Assembly (NCBI GenBank): GCA_947649935.1
Contig: CANSTR010000008.1
Location: forward strand, 1-64,000
Origin: an uncultured Clostridia bacterium
GTDB taxonomy: Bacteria > Bacillota > Clostridia > TANB77 > CAG-508
Reading direction: 5' to 3'
Length of the DNA: 64,000 nt
The notes beneath the pieces were generated by a model. The model saw only the letters and a program-made list of their open reading frames with translations, made no database searches and was not told where the DNA came from. Shown one piece after another: positions 56,063 to 64,000 of this stretch. The translations under genes and the position numbers were made by a program. The stretch's first letter is position 1. Each line of letters opens with the position of its first letter.

Positions 56063-57301
56063 ATGGAAAGAAGAGTAGTAATCACAGGTTTAGGTTGTAT
56101 CACTCCAATTGGAAATAATGTAGAGGAATTTTGGAAGGGAATTGAAGAAGGGAAATGCGGAATTGATGAAATCACTGCATTTGATACAACCGATTATAAA
56201 GTGCATTTAGCAGGAGAAGTCAAAAATTTCAACCCAGAAGATTATATCGACAAAAAAGAAGCCAAAAGAATGGACCGTTTCACGCAATTTGCCATTGTTG
56301 CGGCAAAAGAGGTGATGAAGGACAGTAGCCTAAAAGTAGACGAAATCGACGCAACACGTTTTGGATTAATCATCGGTTCTGGAATTGGCGGATTAATCAC
56401 GATTCATGAGGGGTCCACGGTCTTAAATGAAAAAGGGCCAAATCGAGTTTCGCCATTTTTCATTCCAATGGCAATTAGCAATATGGCTGCTGGAAATGTT
56501 TCTATTGAAGTTGGCGCAAAAGGGCAAACTTTCAGTTTAACAACGGCATGTGCAACAGGTACAGACGCCATTGGTGAGGCATTTCGCATGATTCGTCATG
56601 GTTACCAAGATGTTGTGATGGCAGGTGGAACAGAATCGCCAATTATGCCAGTTTCAGTTTCTGGATTTTCGAATATGAAAGCGCTAAGCACAGCAACAGA
56701 CAAAAATAGAGCAAGTATTCCCTTTGATAAGGAAAGAAGCGGATTTGTCATGGGAGAAGGTGCAGGACTTATTTTGCTAGAAGATTTGGAACATGCCAAA
56801 AAAAGAGGTGCCAAAATTTATGCAGAAATCGTGGGCTACGGCGCAAGTTCAGACGCCTATCACATTACATCTCCATTACCAAGCGGAGAAGGTGGCGCGC
56901 GCGCTATGACAAATGCAATCCAAGACGCGAAAATTAAGCCAGAAGATATTACGTATATTAATGCACACGGAACATCGACACATTTGAATGATTCAGGCGA
57001 AACGCTAGCTGTAAAAACAGCTTTTGGAGATGCCAGCCAAAAAGTGATGATGAGCTCAACCAAAGGAAATACAGGACATTTGCTAGGTGCAGCAGGTGGG
57101 GTGGAAGCGATTGCTTGTATCAAAGCAATTGAAAAAGGATTGGTGCCACCAACCATCCATTATCAAGTTCCAGACGAAGAATGCGATTTAGACATTGTGC
57201 CAAACACACCAAGAAAAGCAGAAGTCAAATATGCGATGTCCAATTCATTAGGATTTGGCGGACACAATTCTAGCATTATTTTCAAAAAATACGAATCATA
57301 A
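56063..57301 (+). CDS. fabF: beta-ketoacyl-ACP synthase II
   Basis: MERRVVITGLGCITPIGNNVEEFWKGIEEGKCGI; ACATGTDAIGEAFRMI; track ORF start (55955) lies in promoter/REP. Confidence 0.95.
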   Translation: MERRVVITGLGCITPIGNNVEEFWKGIEEGKCGIDEITAFDTTDYKVHLAGEVKNFNPEDYIDKKEAKRMDRFTQFAIVAAKEVMKDSSLKVDEIDATRFGLIIGSGIGGLITIHEGSTVLNEKGPNRVSPFFIPMAISNMAAGNVSIEVGAKGQTFSLTTACATGTDAIGEAFRMIRHGYQDVVMAGGTESPIMPVSVSGFSNMKALSTATDKNRASIPFDKERSGFVMGEGAGLILLEDLEHAKKRGAKIYAEIVGYGASSDAYHITSPLPSGEGGARAMTNAIQDAKIKPEDITYINAHGTSTHLNDSGETLAVKTAFGDASQKVMMSSTKGNTGHLLGAAGGVEAIACIKAIEKGLVPPTIHYQVPDEECDLDIVPNTPRKAEVKYAMSNSLGFGGHNSSIIFKKYES

Positions 57302-57303
57302 CC

Positions 57304-57370
57304 GTAGGGGCGATTATCAATCGCCCGCAAATAAAAAAATAACGTAGGGGTAGATTGCCCACATCGACCC
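57304..57370 (+). repeat. two REP-like elements
   Basis: 57304-57328 gtaggggcgattatcaatcgcccgc; 57344-57370 gtaggggtagattgcccacatcgaccc. Confidence 0.85.
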
Positions 57371-57396
57371 AAAATATGAATAGATTTAGGAGAAAA

Positions 57397-57609
57397 ATGA
57401 AAAAGAAAATAAAAATAATAGGAAGCATAATATGTATTTTTTTAGGAATATTTATGTTATATGAGGCGATAAAGTCATTATTTTATAGTGATCCTTGGGG
57501 ATTAGGATTTATTTTTGTTACTTTACCAATATTGTTATTTTCTATTTTATTCTTATTAGAAGGTTATTATTTAGTAAAAAGTTTGAAAGAGAATGAACAA
57601 GAAAAATAA
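57397..57609 (+). CDS. small membrane protein
   Basis: MKKKIKIIGSIICIFLGIFMLYEAIKSLFYSD...; RBS taggag. Confidence 0.55.
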   Translation: MKKKIKIIGSIICIFLGIFMLYEAIKSLFYSDPWGLGFIFVTLPILLFSILFLLEGYYLVKSLKENEQEK

Positions 57610-57634
57610 ATCGTATATAAAAGGGGGAGAAAAA

Positions 57635-58093
57635 ATGGAATATCACGAAATCAAAAAATTAATGGATGATATGGGAAATTCAAAATTAACAGAATTAGAA
57701 ATTGAATTTCCAGACGGAATCAAAATTAGCATGAAAAAGGAAGATATGAAAAAATTATCTAGTCCAGTTCCAGCCGTGGTTCCACAGGCGCAGCCACCAA
57801 TGAACATCATTCAGGCGCAAGCGCCAGTTGAGGTCAAGAATGAGCAAAAAGTGATGGATGGAAATGTTGTAAAATCGCCAATGGTGGGAACCTTCTATTC
57901 AAAATCTTCGCCAACAGCAGATACGTTTGTGAAAAAAGGAAGTAAAGTCAAAAAAGGTGATACGCTTTGCATTATAGAAGCCATGAAATTGATGAATGAA
58001 ATTGAGTCAGAATATGACGGAGAAATTGTAGAGATTTTAGTCAATGACGACGACATGGTAGAATATGGGCAACCGTTATTCATCATAAAATAA
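57635..58093 (+). CDS. accB: biotin carboxyl carrier protein
   Basis: [38 protein letters not shown]. Confidence 0.94.
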   Translation: MEYHEIKKLMDDMGNSKLTELEIEFPDGIKISMKKEDMKKLSSPVPAVVPQAQPPMNIIQAQAPVEVKNEQKVMDGNVVKSPMVGTFYSKSSPTADTFVKKGSKVKKGDTLCIIEAMKLMNEIESEYDGEIVEILVNDDDMVEYGQPLFIIK

Positions 58094-58098
58094 AAAAT

Positions 58099-58126
58099 GT
58101 AGGGGCAGGGTTCCACCCCTGCCCCC
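58099..58126 (+). repeat. REP-like element
   Basis: gtaggggcagggttccacccctgccccc. Confidence 0.85.
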
Positions 58127-58139
58127 GAAGGGAGAAAAA

Positions 58140-58580
58140 ATGTTAAATATCAACGAAATCATGGAAATTATTCCACAACGCGCGCCATTTTTGATGATAG
58201 ACAGAGTCGAAGAATACGTTCCAGGCGAAAGTTGTACAGCCTATAAAAATGTGTGCATCAATGAGCCACATTTTGCGGGACATTTTCCAGGTCAACCCAT
58301 TATGCCAGGCGTGCTAATCGTCGAGGCTTTGGCGCAAACTGGCGCGATTGCGATTTTGTCTATGGAAGAGAACAAAGGGAAAAATGCATTATTTGGCGGA
58401 ATTGATAAATTGCGTTTCAAAAGGCAAGTTGTGCCAGGAGATGTTTTGAAGTTAGAAGTAAAAGTGATTAAGAAAAAAGGTCCAATTGGAGTAGGAGAGG
58501 CGATTGCGACTGTTAACGGTGAAATCGCAGCAAAAGGGGAATTGACTTTTGCTGTGGTAGATATGCCAAAAGAGGATTAA
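58140..58580 (+). CDS. fabZ: 3-hydroxyacyl-ACP dehydratase
   Basis: [41 protein letters not shown]. Confidence 0.95.
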   Translation: MLNINEIMEIIPQRAPFLMIDRVEEYVPGESCTAYKNVCINEPHFAGHFPGQPIMPGVLIVEALAQTGAIAILSMEENKGKNALFGGIDKLRFKRQVVPGDVLKLEVKVIKKKGPIGVGEAIATVNGEIAAKGELTFAVVDMPKED

Positions 58581-58645
58581 ATAAAAGAGCCACGCAGGCA
58601 AAAAATTATGTTTACCTGCGCGACTTGTGGATGTAACTTTAGCAG

Positions 58646-58960
58646 TTACTCAGAATCGGAAGCATCCTTGAAATAAACGATGGTTCTTCCGTATTCATGG
58701 GTATAATGTGTGGTTGTTAAGTCAAGTTTTTTAAAAACTTTAACTACAAGTTTTCGAGGATAGCTTCCTCTTAACTTTACTTTGGATATTGGGTCAAAAT
58801 TAAATAAACCTTTATTTAACCTAATATTTAATGCTGTTACCACAATATCTTTAGACAATGCCTTACATTGTTGCTCATTTCGATTTAAATGCTGTTTTGA
58901 CGTATAGTACGAATATAAGTCTTTAGCCCGGTATTCAAATTCATAAGCATTTATAATCAT
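58646..58960 (-). CDS. hypothetical protein, antisense-oriented inside the fab/acc cluster
   Basis: ORF with RBS-like ggaggtgct upstream; hairpin CGCAGG...CCTGCG between it and fabZ. Confidence 0.5.
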   Translation of the reverse strand: MIINAYEFEYRAKDLYSYYTSKQHLNRNEQQCKALSKDIVVTALNIRLNKGLFNFDPISKVKLRGSYPRKLVVKVFKKLDLTTTHYTHEYGRTIVYFKDASDSE

Positions 58961-59048
58961 ATAGCACCTCCTAATTATTTAATAAACTTATTATACCATA
59001 AATTACATAAAAGTCAATCATTTTATAAATTAAGAAAGGAATGACAAA

Positions 59049-60392
59049 ATGCTAAGAAAAGTATTAATTGCCAATCGTGGCGAAATTGCAGTTCGTATTA
59101 TAAGAGCATGTAAAGAACTTGGAATTGCGACAGTTGCTGTGTATTCAGAAGCTGACAAAGATGCTTTACATACGCGTTTAGCGGACGAAGCGGTTTGCAT
59201 CGGACCTGCCAAATCGAACAAAAGCTATTTGAATATCAAAAATATTTTGCAAGCAGCTTGCGGAACTGGCTGTGATAGCATTCATCCGGGATTTGGATTT
59301 TTGTCAGAAAATGCCAATTTTGCGAAAATGTGCGAAGAAAGCAATTTGAAATTTATTGGTCCATCTTATCAAATTATTGATTTAATGGGAAATAAATCCA
59401 ATGCCAAGGAATTGATGAAAAGTGCGAAAGTTCCAGTGGTTCCTGGGTCAGATGGAAGCGTCAAAAATGTAGAAGAAGCCATTCAAATAGCAGATAAAAT
59501 CGGTTATCCGATTATGATAAAAGCAGCGGCTGGCGGTGGCGGAAAAGGAATTCGTCAGGTGGCTGACAAAAAGGAATTGCAAGAAGCTTATGAAATTGTG
59601 AAACAAGAGGCCATTGTTTCGTTTAATGATGATGAAATTTATATCGAAAAATTAATCGAAAATCCAAGACATGTGGAAATTCAAGTGTTGGCGGACGAAT
59701 TTGGAAATGCGATTTATTTGGGTGAAAGAGATTGCTCGGTGCAAAGGCGTCACCAGAAGGTTTTGGAGGAAAGTCCGTCCACGGTTTTAGATGATAAATT
59801 AAGAAGAAAAATGGGAGAAGCAGCGATAAATGCCGTAAAAGCAGCGCATTATTCGAATGCAGGAACCATTGAATTTTTGGTGGATAAGCACAAAAATTTC
59901 TATTTTATGGAGATGAATACCAGAATTCAAGTGGAGCATCCAGTAACAGAGTGGGTAACTGGGATTGATATTGTCAAAGAGCAATTGCGCATTGCGTCAG
60001 GCGAAAAAATGCGCTATACGCAAAAAGATGTCAACCTAAAAGGGCATAGCATTGAATGTAGAATTAACGCGGAAAATCCAGAAAATAATTTTATGCCATG
60101 CCCAGGAACAATTACCGATTTGAATTTACCAGGTGGAAACGGCGTAAGAGTAGACACAGCGGTATATACTGGCTACAAAATTCCACCAGTTTATGATTCG
60201 ATGATTGCCAAAATTATCGTCCATGCAGAAAACAGAGAAGCGGCAATCGCCAAAATGAAGGTAGCCCTAGATGAATGCGTAATTGATGGCGTAGAAAATA
60301 ATATCGATTTTCTATATCAAATTTTGGAAAATGATAATTTTGTATCAGGCAATTTTGACACATCATTTATCAACAAAGAATTTGGTATGTAA
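59049..60392 (+). CDS. accC: acetyl-CoA carboxylase biotin carboxylase
   Basis: [51 protein letters not shown]. Confidence 0.96.
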   Translation: MLRKVLIANRGEIAVRIIRACKELGIATVAVYSEADKDALHTRLADEAVCIGPAKSNKSYLNIKNILQAACGTGCDSIHPGFGFLSENANFAKMCEESNLKFIGPSYQIIDLMGNKSNAKELMKSAKVPVVPGSDGSVKNVEEAIQIADKIGYPIMIKAAAGGGGKGIRQVADKKELQEAYEIVKQEAIVSFNDDEIYIEKLIENPRHVEIQVLADEFGNAIYLGERDCSVQRRHQKVLEESPSTVLDDKLRRKMGEAAINAVKAAHYSNAGTIEFLVDKHKNFYFMEMNTRIQVEHPVTEWVTGIDIVKEQLRIASGEKMRYTQKDVNLKGHSIECRINAENPENNFMPCPGTITDLNLPGGNGVRVDTAVYTGYKIPPVYDSMIAKIIVHAENREAAIAKMKVALDECVIDGVENNIDFLYQILENDNFVSGNFDTSFINKEFGM

Positions 60393-60396
60393 AACC

Positions 60397-60420
60397 GTAG
60401 GGGCACGGTGCACCGTGCCC
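60397..60420 (+). repeat. REP-like element
   Basis: gtaggggcacggtgcaccgtgccc. Confidence 0.85.
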
Positions 60421-60444
60421 TTACTAATGAAAGGGAGAAAAATC

Positions 60445-61284
60445 ATGGTCATTGATAAAATTAAAAAAAGAGGAAAAAAGAAAATTCGTCAACCAGAAAA
60501 TAAAAGCGATATTCCCATTGGAAAATGGGTGAAGTGCGAAAAATGTGGCGAAATTTTGTACAAAGACGATTTGCATAAAAATTACAGTGTGTGTATGAGT
60601 TGTGGACATCATTTTCGTTTATCGAGCAGACGTCGCATTTGGCAGACTTTAGATGAAAACTCATTTAAACCATTTGACCTAAATCTGAAAACAGTCAATC
60701 CATTGGAAATGGACGATTACATGACCAAGCTAAAAGGCTTGCAAGAACGATTGGGCATGGATGACGCCGTGGTTTGTGGCACTGGCAAAATTAATGGCGA
60801 AAAAGTTGTGATTTGTGTGATGGACGGAAATTTCTTGATGGGAAGCATGGGAAGCGTTGTCGGCGAAAAAATTACGTATTCCATAGAGCAAGCCATTGAG
60901 CAAAAATTGCCACTTATCATTTTTTCGGTATCAGGCGGAGCGCGTATGCAGGAAGGGATTATTTCACTTATGCAAATGGCGAAAACGTCGAGCGCCATTG
61001 CCAAGTTGAATGAAGCAGGCGGATTGTTCATCTCGGTTCTAACCGACCCAACCTATGGCGGAGTGACAGCGAGTTTTGCGTCTTTGGGCGATATTATTTT
61101 GGCGGAGCCAAATGCCATGATTGGTTTTGCAGGAAAACGCGTGATTAAGCAAACCATCGGAGAAGAGTTGCCAGAAGGTTTCCAGACGGCGGAGTTTTTG
61201 TTAGAGCATGGGTTTGTGGATAAAATTGTGGAGCGAAAGGATATGAAGGAAACGCTTTATCAATTGATTCAGTTTCATAAGTAG
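60445..61284 (+). CDS. accD: acetyl-CoA carboxylase carboxyltransferase beta subunit
   Basis: [42 protein letters not shown]. Confidence 0.95.
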   Translation: MVIDKIKKRGKKKIRQPENKSDIPIGKWVKCEKCGEILYKDDLHKNYSVCMSCGHHFRLSSRRRIWQTLDENSFKPFDLNLKTVNPLEMDDYMTKLKGLQERLGMDDAVVCGTGKINGEKVVICVMDGNFLMGSMGSVVGEKITYSIEQAIEQKLPLIIFSVSGGARMQEGIISLMQMAKTSSAIAKLNEAGGLFISVLTDPTYGGVTASFASLGDIILAEPNAMIGFAGKRVIKQTIGEELPEGFQTAEFLLEHGFVDKIVERKDMKETLYQLIQFHK

Positions 61285-61306
61285 TAATTGGTAGGGAGAT
61301 TTTAAT

Positions 61307-61801
61307 ATGAATTTTAGAACATACAAAGAGGAAGATGCAAAAGAAATATTAAGTTGGATAAAAAATGAAAGAGAATTTAGATTATGGAGTGCAGATAGAT
61401 ATAATAATTATCCAGCATTACCTTCAGATATAAATAATAATTATTTAGAATGTCAGAAAACATCAAATTTTTATCCATTTACTTTAGAAGATGAAGGAAA
61501 GATTATTGGACATTTAATATTGAGAAATCCCGGAGAAAATAAGGATGTAATTAGATTAGGATTTATAATAATAGATAAAGAAATTAGAGGAAAAGGTTAT
61601 GGAAAGAAACTAATTAAAGAAGCAATTAAATATGCAAAAGAAAAATTAGATGCAAAAAAAGTTAATCTAGGAGTTTTTAAGAGTAATGAAAGTGCTTTTG
61701 AATGTTATAAATCAGTAGGATTTAAAGTAATTGATATAGAAAAAGATGCATATCGATTTTATGAGGAACAATGGGATTGTATAGAAATGATTTTAGAATA
61801 A
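61307..61801 (+). CDS. GNAT family N-acetyltransferase
   Basis: LGFIIIDKEIRGKGYGKKLIKEAIKYAKEKLDAKKVNLGVFKSNESAFECYKSVGF. Confidence 0.9.
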   Translation: MNFRTYKEEDAKEILSWIKNEREFRLWSADRYNNYPALPSDINNNYLECQKTSNFYPFTLEDEGKIIGHLILRNPGENKDVIRLGFIIIDKEIRGKGYGKKLIKEAIKYAKEKLDAKKVNLGVFKSNESAFECYKSVGFKVIDIEKDAYRFYEEQWDCIEMILE

Positions 61802-61859
61802 CGAATTACAATTTTAAGGTTAGAACATATTGAAAAATATTGAATTTAATGCCAACATA

Positions 61860-62130
61860 TAACCTTTTATTATATCAAATTTTTGCTAAAAAGTCAAGAG
61901 TGTGATAGCGTTGTTTTTAATGAGGTGGATATGAAAAAATTTGATAGCATTCTTTTTGATTTAGATGGAACTCTGGCGAGCACAGTTGATTGTTGTGTAT
62001 AAACTTTGGTGGAGCTCAAAATGCGATGATTGGTTTTGTGGATAAAATGGTGAAGCTAAAAGAGATGAAAGAGACGCTGTATAAATTGATTCAGTTTCAT
62101 AAATAGTAATTTGTAGGGAGAATTAAAATA
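61860..62130 (+). repeat. cassette boundary copy A: minus-facing promoter, truncated HAD 5' end, accD 3' remnant
   Basis: MKKFDSILFDLDGTLASTVDCCV* (61931-62002) + NAMIGFVDKMVKLKEMKETLYKLIQFHK* ending 62106; near-identical to copy B. Confidence 0.85.
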
Positions 62131-62132
62131 AA

Positions 62133-62606
62133 GTGAATAATAAAAAGAATAAAGAATTAAGAAGTTTAGTCAGAATCATAACATTAGCAATATTATCTAT
62201 AATATTAGTAATTTTTAGTTTTATAGAAGATGAGTCCTTAAAAATACCAAAAAGACAAACAACAATAGGAACAATTACTGATATTACAGATATAAGTCGT
62301 AGATATAAATATACAAAGCAATATTCTATACTAAAAAACCCTTATAATGCAAATATAGTTATAAAGTATGAAGTAAATGGAACTCAATATTATAAAAAAG
62401 AACGAAAAGAAAGTTACTATCCTTTTAATTCTGGTAATAATGATTATCGAATAGGGAATAAAGTAAAAATAGTTTATAATAAGGATAATCCAAATGAGTC
62501 AGCAATAGATGAGCTTAAAATGTATGAAATTATAATTTGGATAATTGTTATTATAGAAATAATAATTATAATTAATATTTTATATAAAAAGGTAAAAAAG
62601 AGCTAA
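62133..62606 (+). CDS. DUF3592-like membrane protein
   Basis: Two TM flanking NIVIKYEVNGTQYYKK...YRIGNKVKIVYNKDNPNESAID. Confidence 0.6.
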   Translation: MNNKKNKELRSLVRIITLAILSIILVIFSFIEDESLKIPKRQTTIGTITDITDISRRYKYTKQYSILKNPYNANIVIKYEVNGTQYYKKERKESYYPFNSGNNDYRIGNKVKIVYNKDNPNESAIDELKMYEIIIWIIVIIEIIIIINILYKKVKKS

Positions 62607-62661
62607 CATACAAATTACAATTTATCGAATGAGTTAGAATTTTTATTTTAGGAGGTAGTTA

Positions 62662-63399
62662 ATGTTTAACTTATTTAAAAAGAAAAAGGAAAACAATAAC
62701 AGTAAGAAATATAGCTCTAATGAAAAGTGTATAACGTGTAATCACATATTAGAAGAGGATAAGCCTATTTTATATATTAAAAGAGAGGCAGAAAATGGAG
62801 AATATCAATTTTTATGTGGAACAGAAGTACATACTGAAGTAGATATAAAAAATGTTGAAATTGGAGAAATTGCAAAAAAGGATAAAGAAATTGAAAGAAT
62901 ATTGCCTTTAGAGCTAGGAACAGAATTAAAGAGACAATATATTCGTGGCAAAGGATTAGAACTAAAAAAATTTATACAAGATGGTATCAACAATATCATT
63001 CAAAAAGATATAAAAGATCATAAAGTTTTAATGACACAGTTATATAATAATGGTGAAATAGTGTATTATAATGGGAGAAATGGTACTTGGTTTGACTGGG
63101 ATGTCAATGATAAAACAAGTTGGTTTACAGTTTGTTTCAATGATGAAGACAGAATGGGATACATCAGTATTGCAATTTTTAAAGATGGAACTGTTAGTGG
63201 ATATAAATGGGGAAATTATGGCAAAGATAAAGCAGAAGATATTTCTCTAGGGAAGTTAAGTATAGAAGACACAGAATATCTTGTAAGATTGTTGTTACAA
63301 CAAACGGATGACAAAGGCATTTTTGATATAAATATAGATGCTATAAATTGGGAAACCCCGATATTTTTAGAACCATTGGAAGGCACAGAAGAACCATAA
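62662..63399 (+). CDS. hypothetical protein (245 aa) with CxxC motif
   Basis: RBS aggagg; EKCITCNHILEEDKPILYI. Confidence 0.6.
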   Translation: MFNLFKKKKENNNSKKYSSNEKCITCNHILEEDKPILYIKREAENGEYQFLCGTEVHTEVDIKNVEIGEIAKKDKEIERILPLELGTELKRQYIRGKGLELKKFIQDGINNIIQKDIKDHKVLMTQLYNNGEIVYYNGRNGTWFDWDVNDKTSWFTVCFNDEDRMGYISIAIFKDGTVSGYKWGNYGKDKAEDISLGKLSIEDTEYLVRLLLQQTDDKGIFDINIDAINWETPIFLEPLEGTEEP

Positions 63400-63499
63400 A
63401 GAAGTTTGTAATGATGAGATAAAAAATTTAACAACTCAAAAAATTATAATTTTGAGCTTAGAAGGTGTTCGCAAATATTGATTTTCAAATTTAAAGAAT

Positions 63500-63745
63500 A
63501 ACCTTTAATTATATCACATTTTCACTAAAAAGTCAAGAGTGTGACAGCGTTATTTTATGAGGTGGATATGAAAAAATTTGATAGCATTCTTTTTGATTTA
63601 GATGGAACTCTGGCGAGCACAGTTGATTGTTGTGTATAAACTTTGGTGGAGCTCAAAATGCGATGATTGGTTTTGTGGATAAAATGGTGAAGCCAAAAGA
63701 GATGAAAGAGACGCTGTATAAATTGATTCAGTTTCATAAATAGCA
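63500..63745 (+). repeat. cassette boundary copy B (HAD 5'/accD 3' chimera)
   Basis: Near-identical to copy A from ggtggatatgaaaaaatttg to cataaatag (single difference noticed, gctaaaag/gccaaaag). Confidence 0.85.
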
Positions 63746-63789
63746 AGTTGTCGCTATTGATTAAATAACGATATGAAAGTAGGATAAAA

Positions 63790-64000
63790 ATGATAGGAGT
63801 ATATTTTAGTGGAACAGGCAATACAAAATATTGTATTAGTAGATTTTTAGAATATTATAATGATAAAAAAGAGAATGAAATATATTCTATTGAGGATAAA
63901 AATTGTATATCAAAAATAAAAGAAAGCAAAGATATTGTACTTGCTTATCCAATTTATTATAGTGATATTCCAATTATTGTTAAAGATTTTTTAAACAATA
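63790..64000 (+). CDS. EFR1/flavodoxin-like protein, partial (runs off window)
   Basis: MIGVYFSGTGNTKYCISRFLEYYNDKK...DIVLAYPIYYSDIPIIVKDFLNN. Confidence 0.75.
   Translation, partial: MIGVYFSGTGNTKYCISRFLEYYNDKKENEIYSIEDKNCISKIKESKDIVLAYPIYYSDIPIIVKDFLNN

Overview
Low-GC chromosomal window from an endospore-forming Clostridia-like Firmicute (spoIIR, gpr, ytxC, murA, tadA, pnp, gyrA, adk, dnaD/dnaC-type loader genes, and a fabD-fabG-fabF-accB-fabZ-accC-accD cluster). All calls come from reading the sequence and the supplied ORF track; no searches or folding programs were run. Most notable: (1) two compact convergent loci, 13234-13552 and 16660-16997, with the full architecture of an Fst/par-like type I toxin-antitoxin. 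Each has a ~30-aa hydrophobic ORF, a short antisense-type RNA with its own 17-bp-spaced sigma-A promoter, back-to-back terminators, and direct repeats at the toxin start codon and the antitoxin 5' end. The two peptides share M-x-x-Y-x-L-[IV]-W-[IL]-L-[IL]-Q, so they look like one family. (2) A 33-aa leader peptide with 10 Phe and 3 Tyr, followed by mutually exclusive antiterminator and terminator hairpins, before a DAHP synthase gene: apparent ribosome-mediated attenuation. (3) A repeat-delimited array downstream of accD, where a truncated-HAD/accD-3' chimera is repeated between unrelated cargo genes. (4) About 17 REP-like GTAG-headed palindromes, four of which supply the stop codon of the upstream gene. 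(5) Dyad operators, one in a 41-bp three-copy tandem array, overlapping the -35 of two AAA/DUF4143 ATPase genes. (6) A split, relaxase-less T4SS-like gene set. Also present: Rpn-family (PD-(D/E)XK) paralogs with a gene-conversion tract, dispersed promoter/micro-terminator elements, a structured pnp leader, and several gene remnants.
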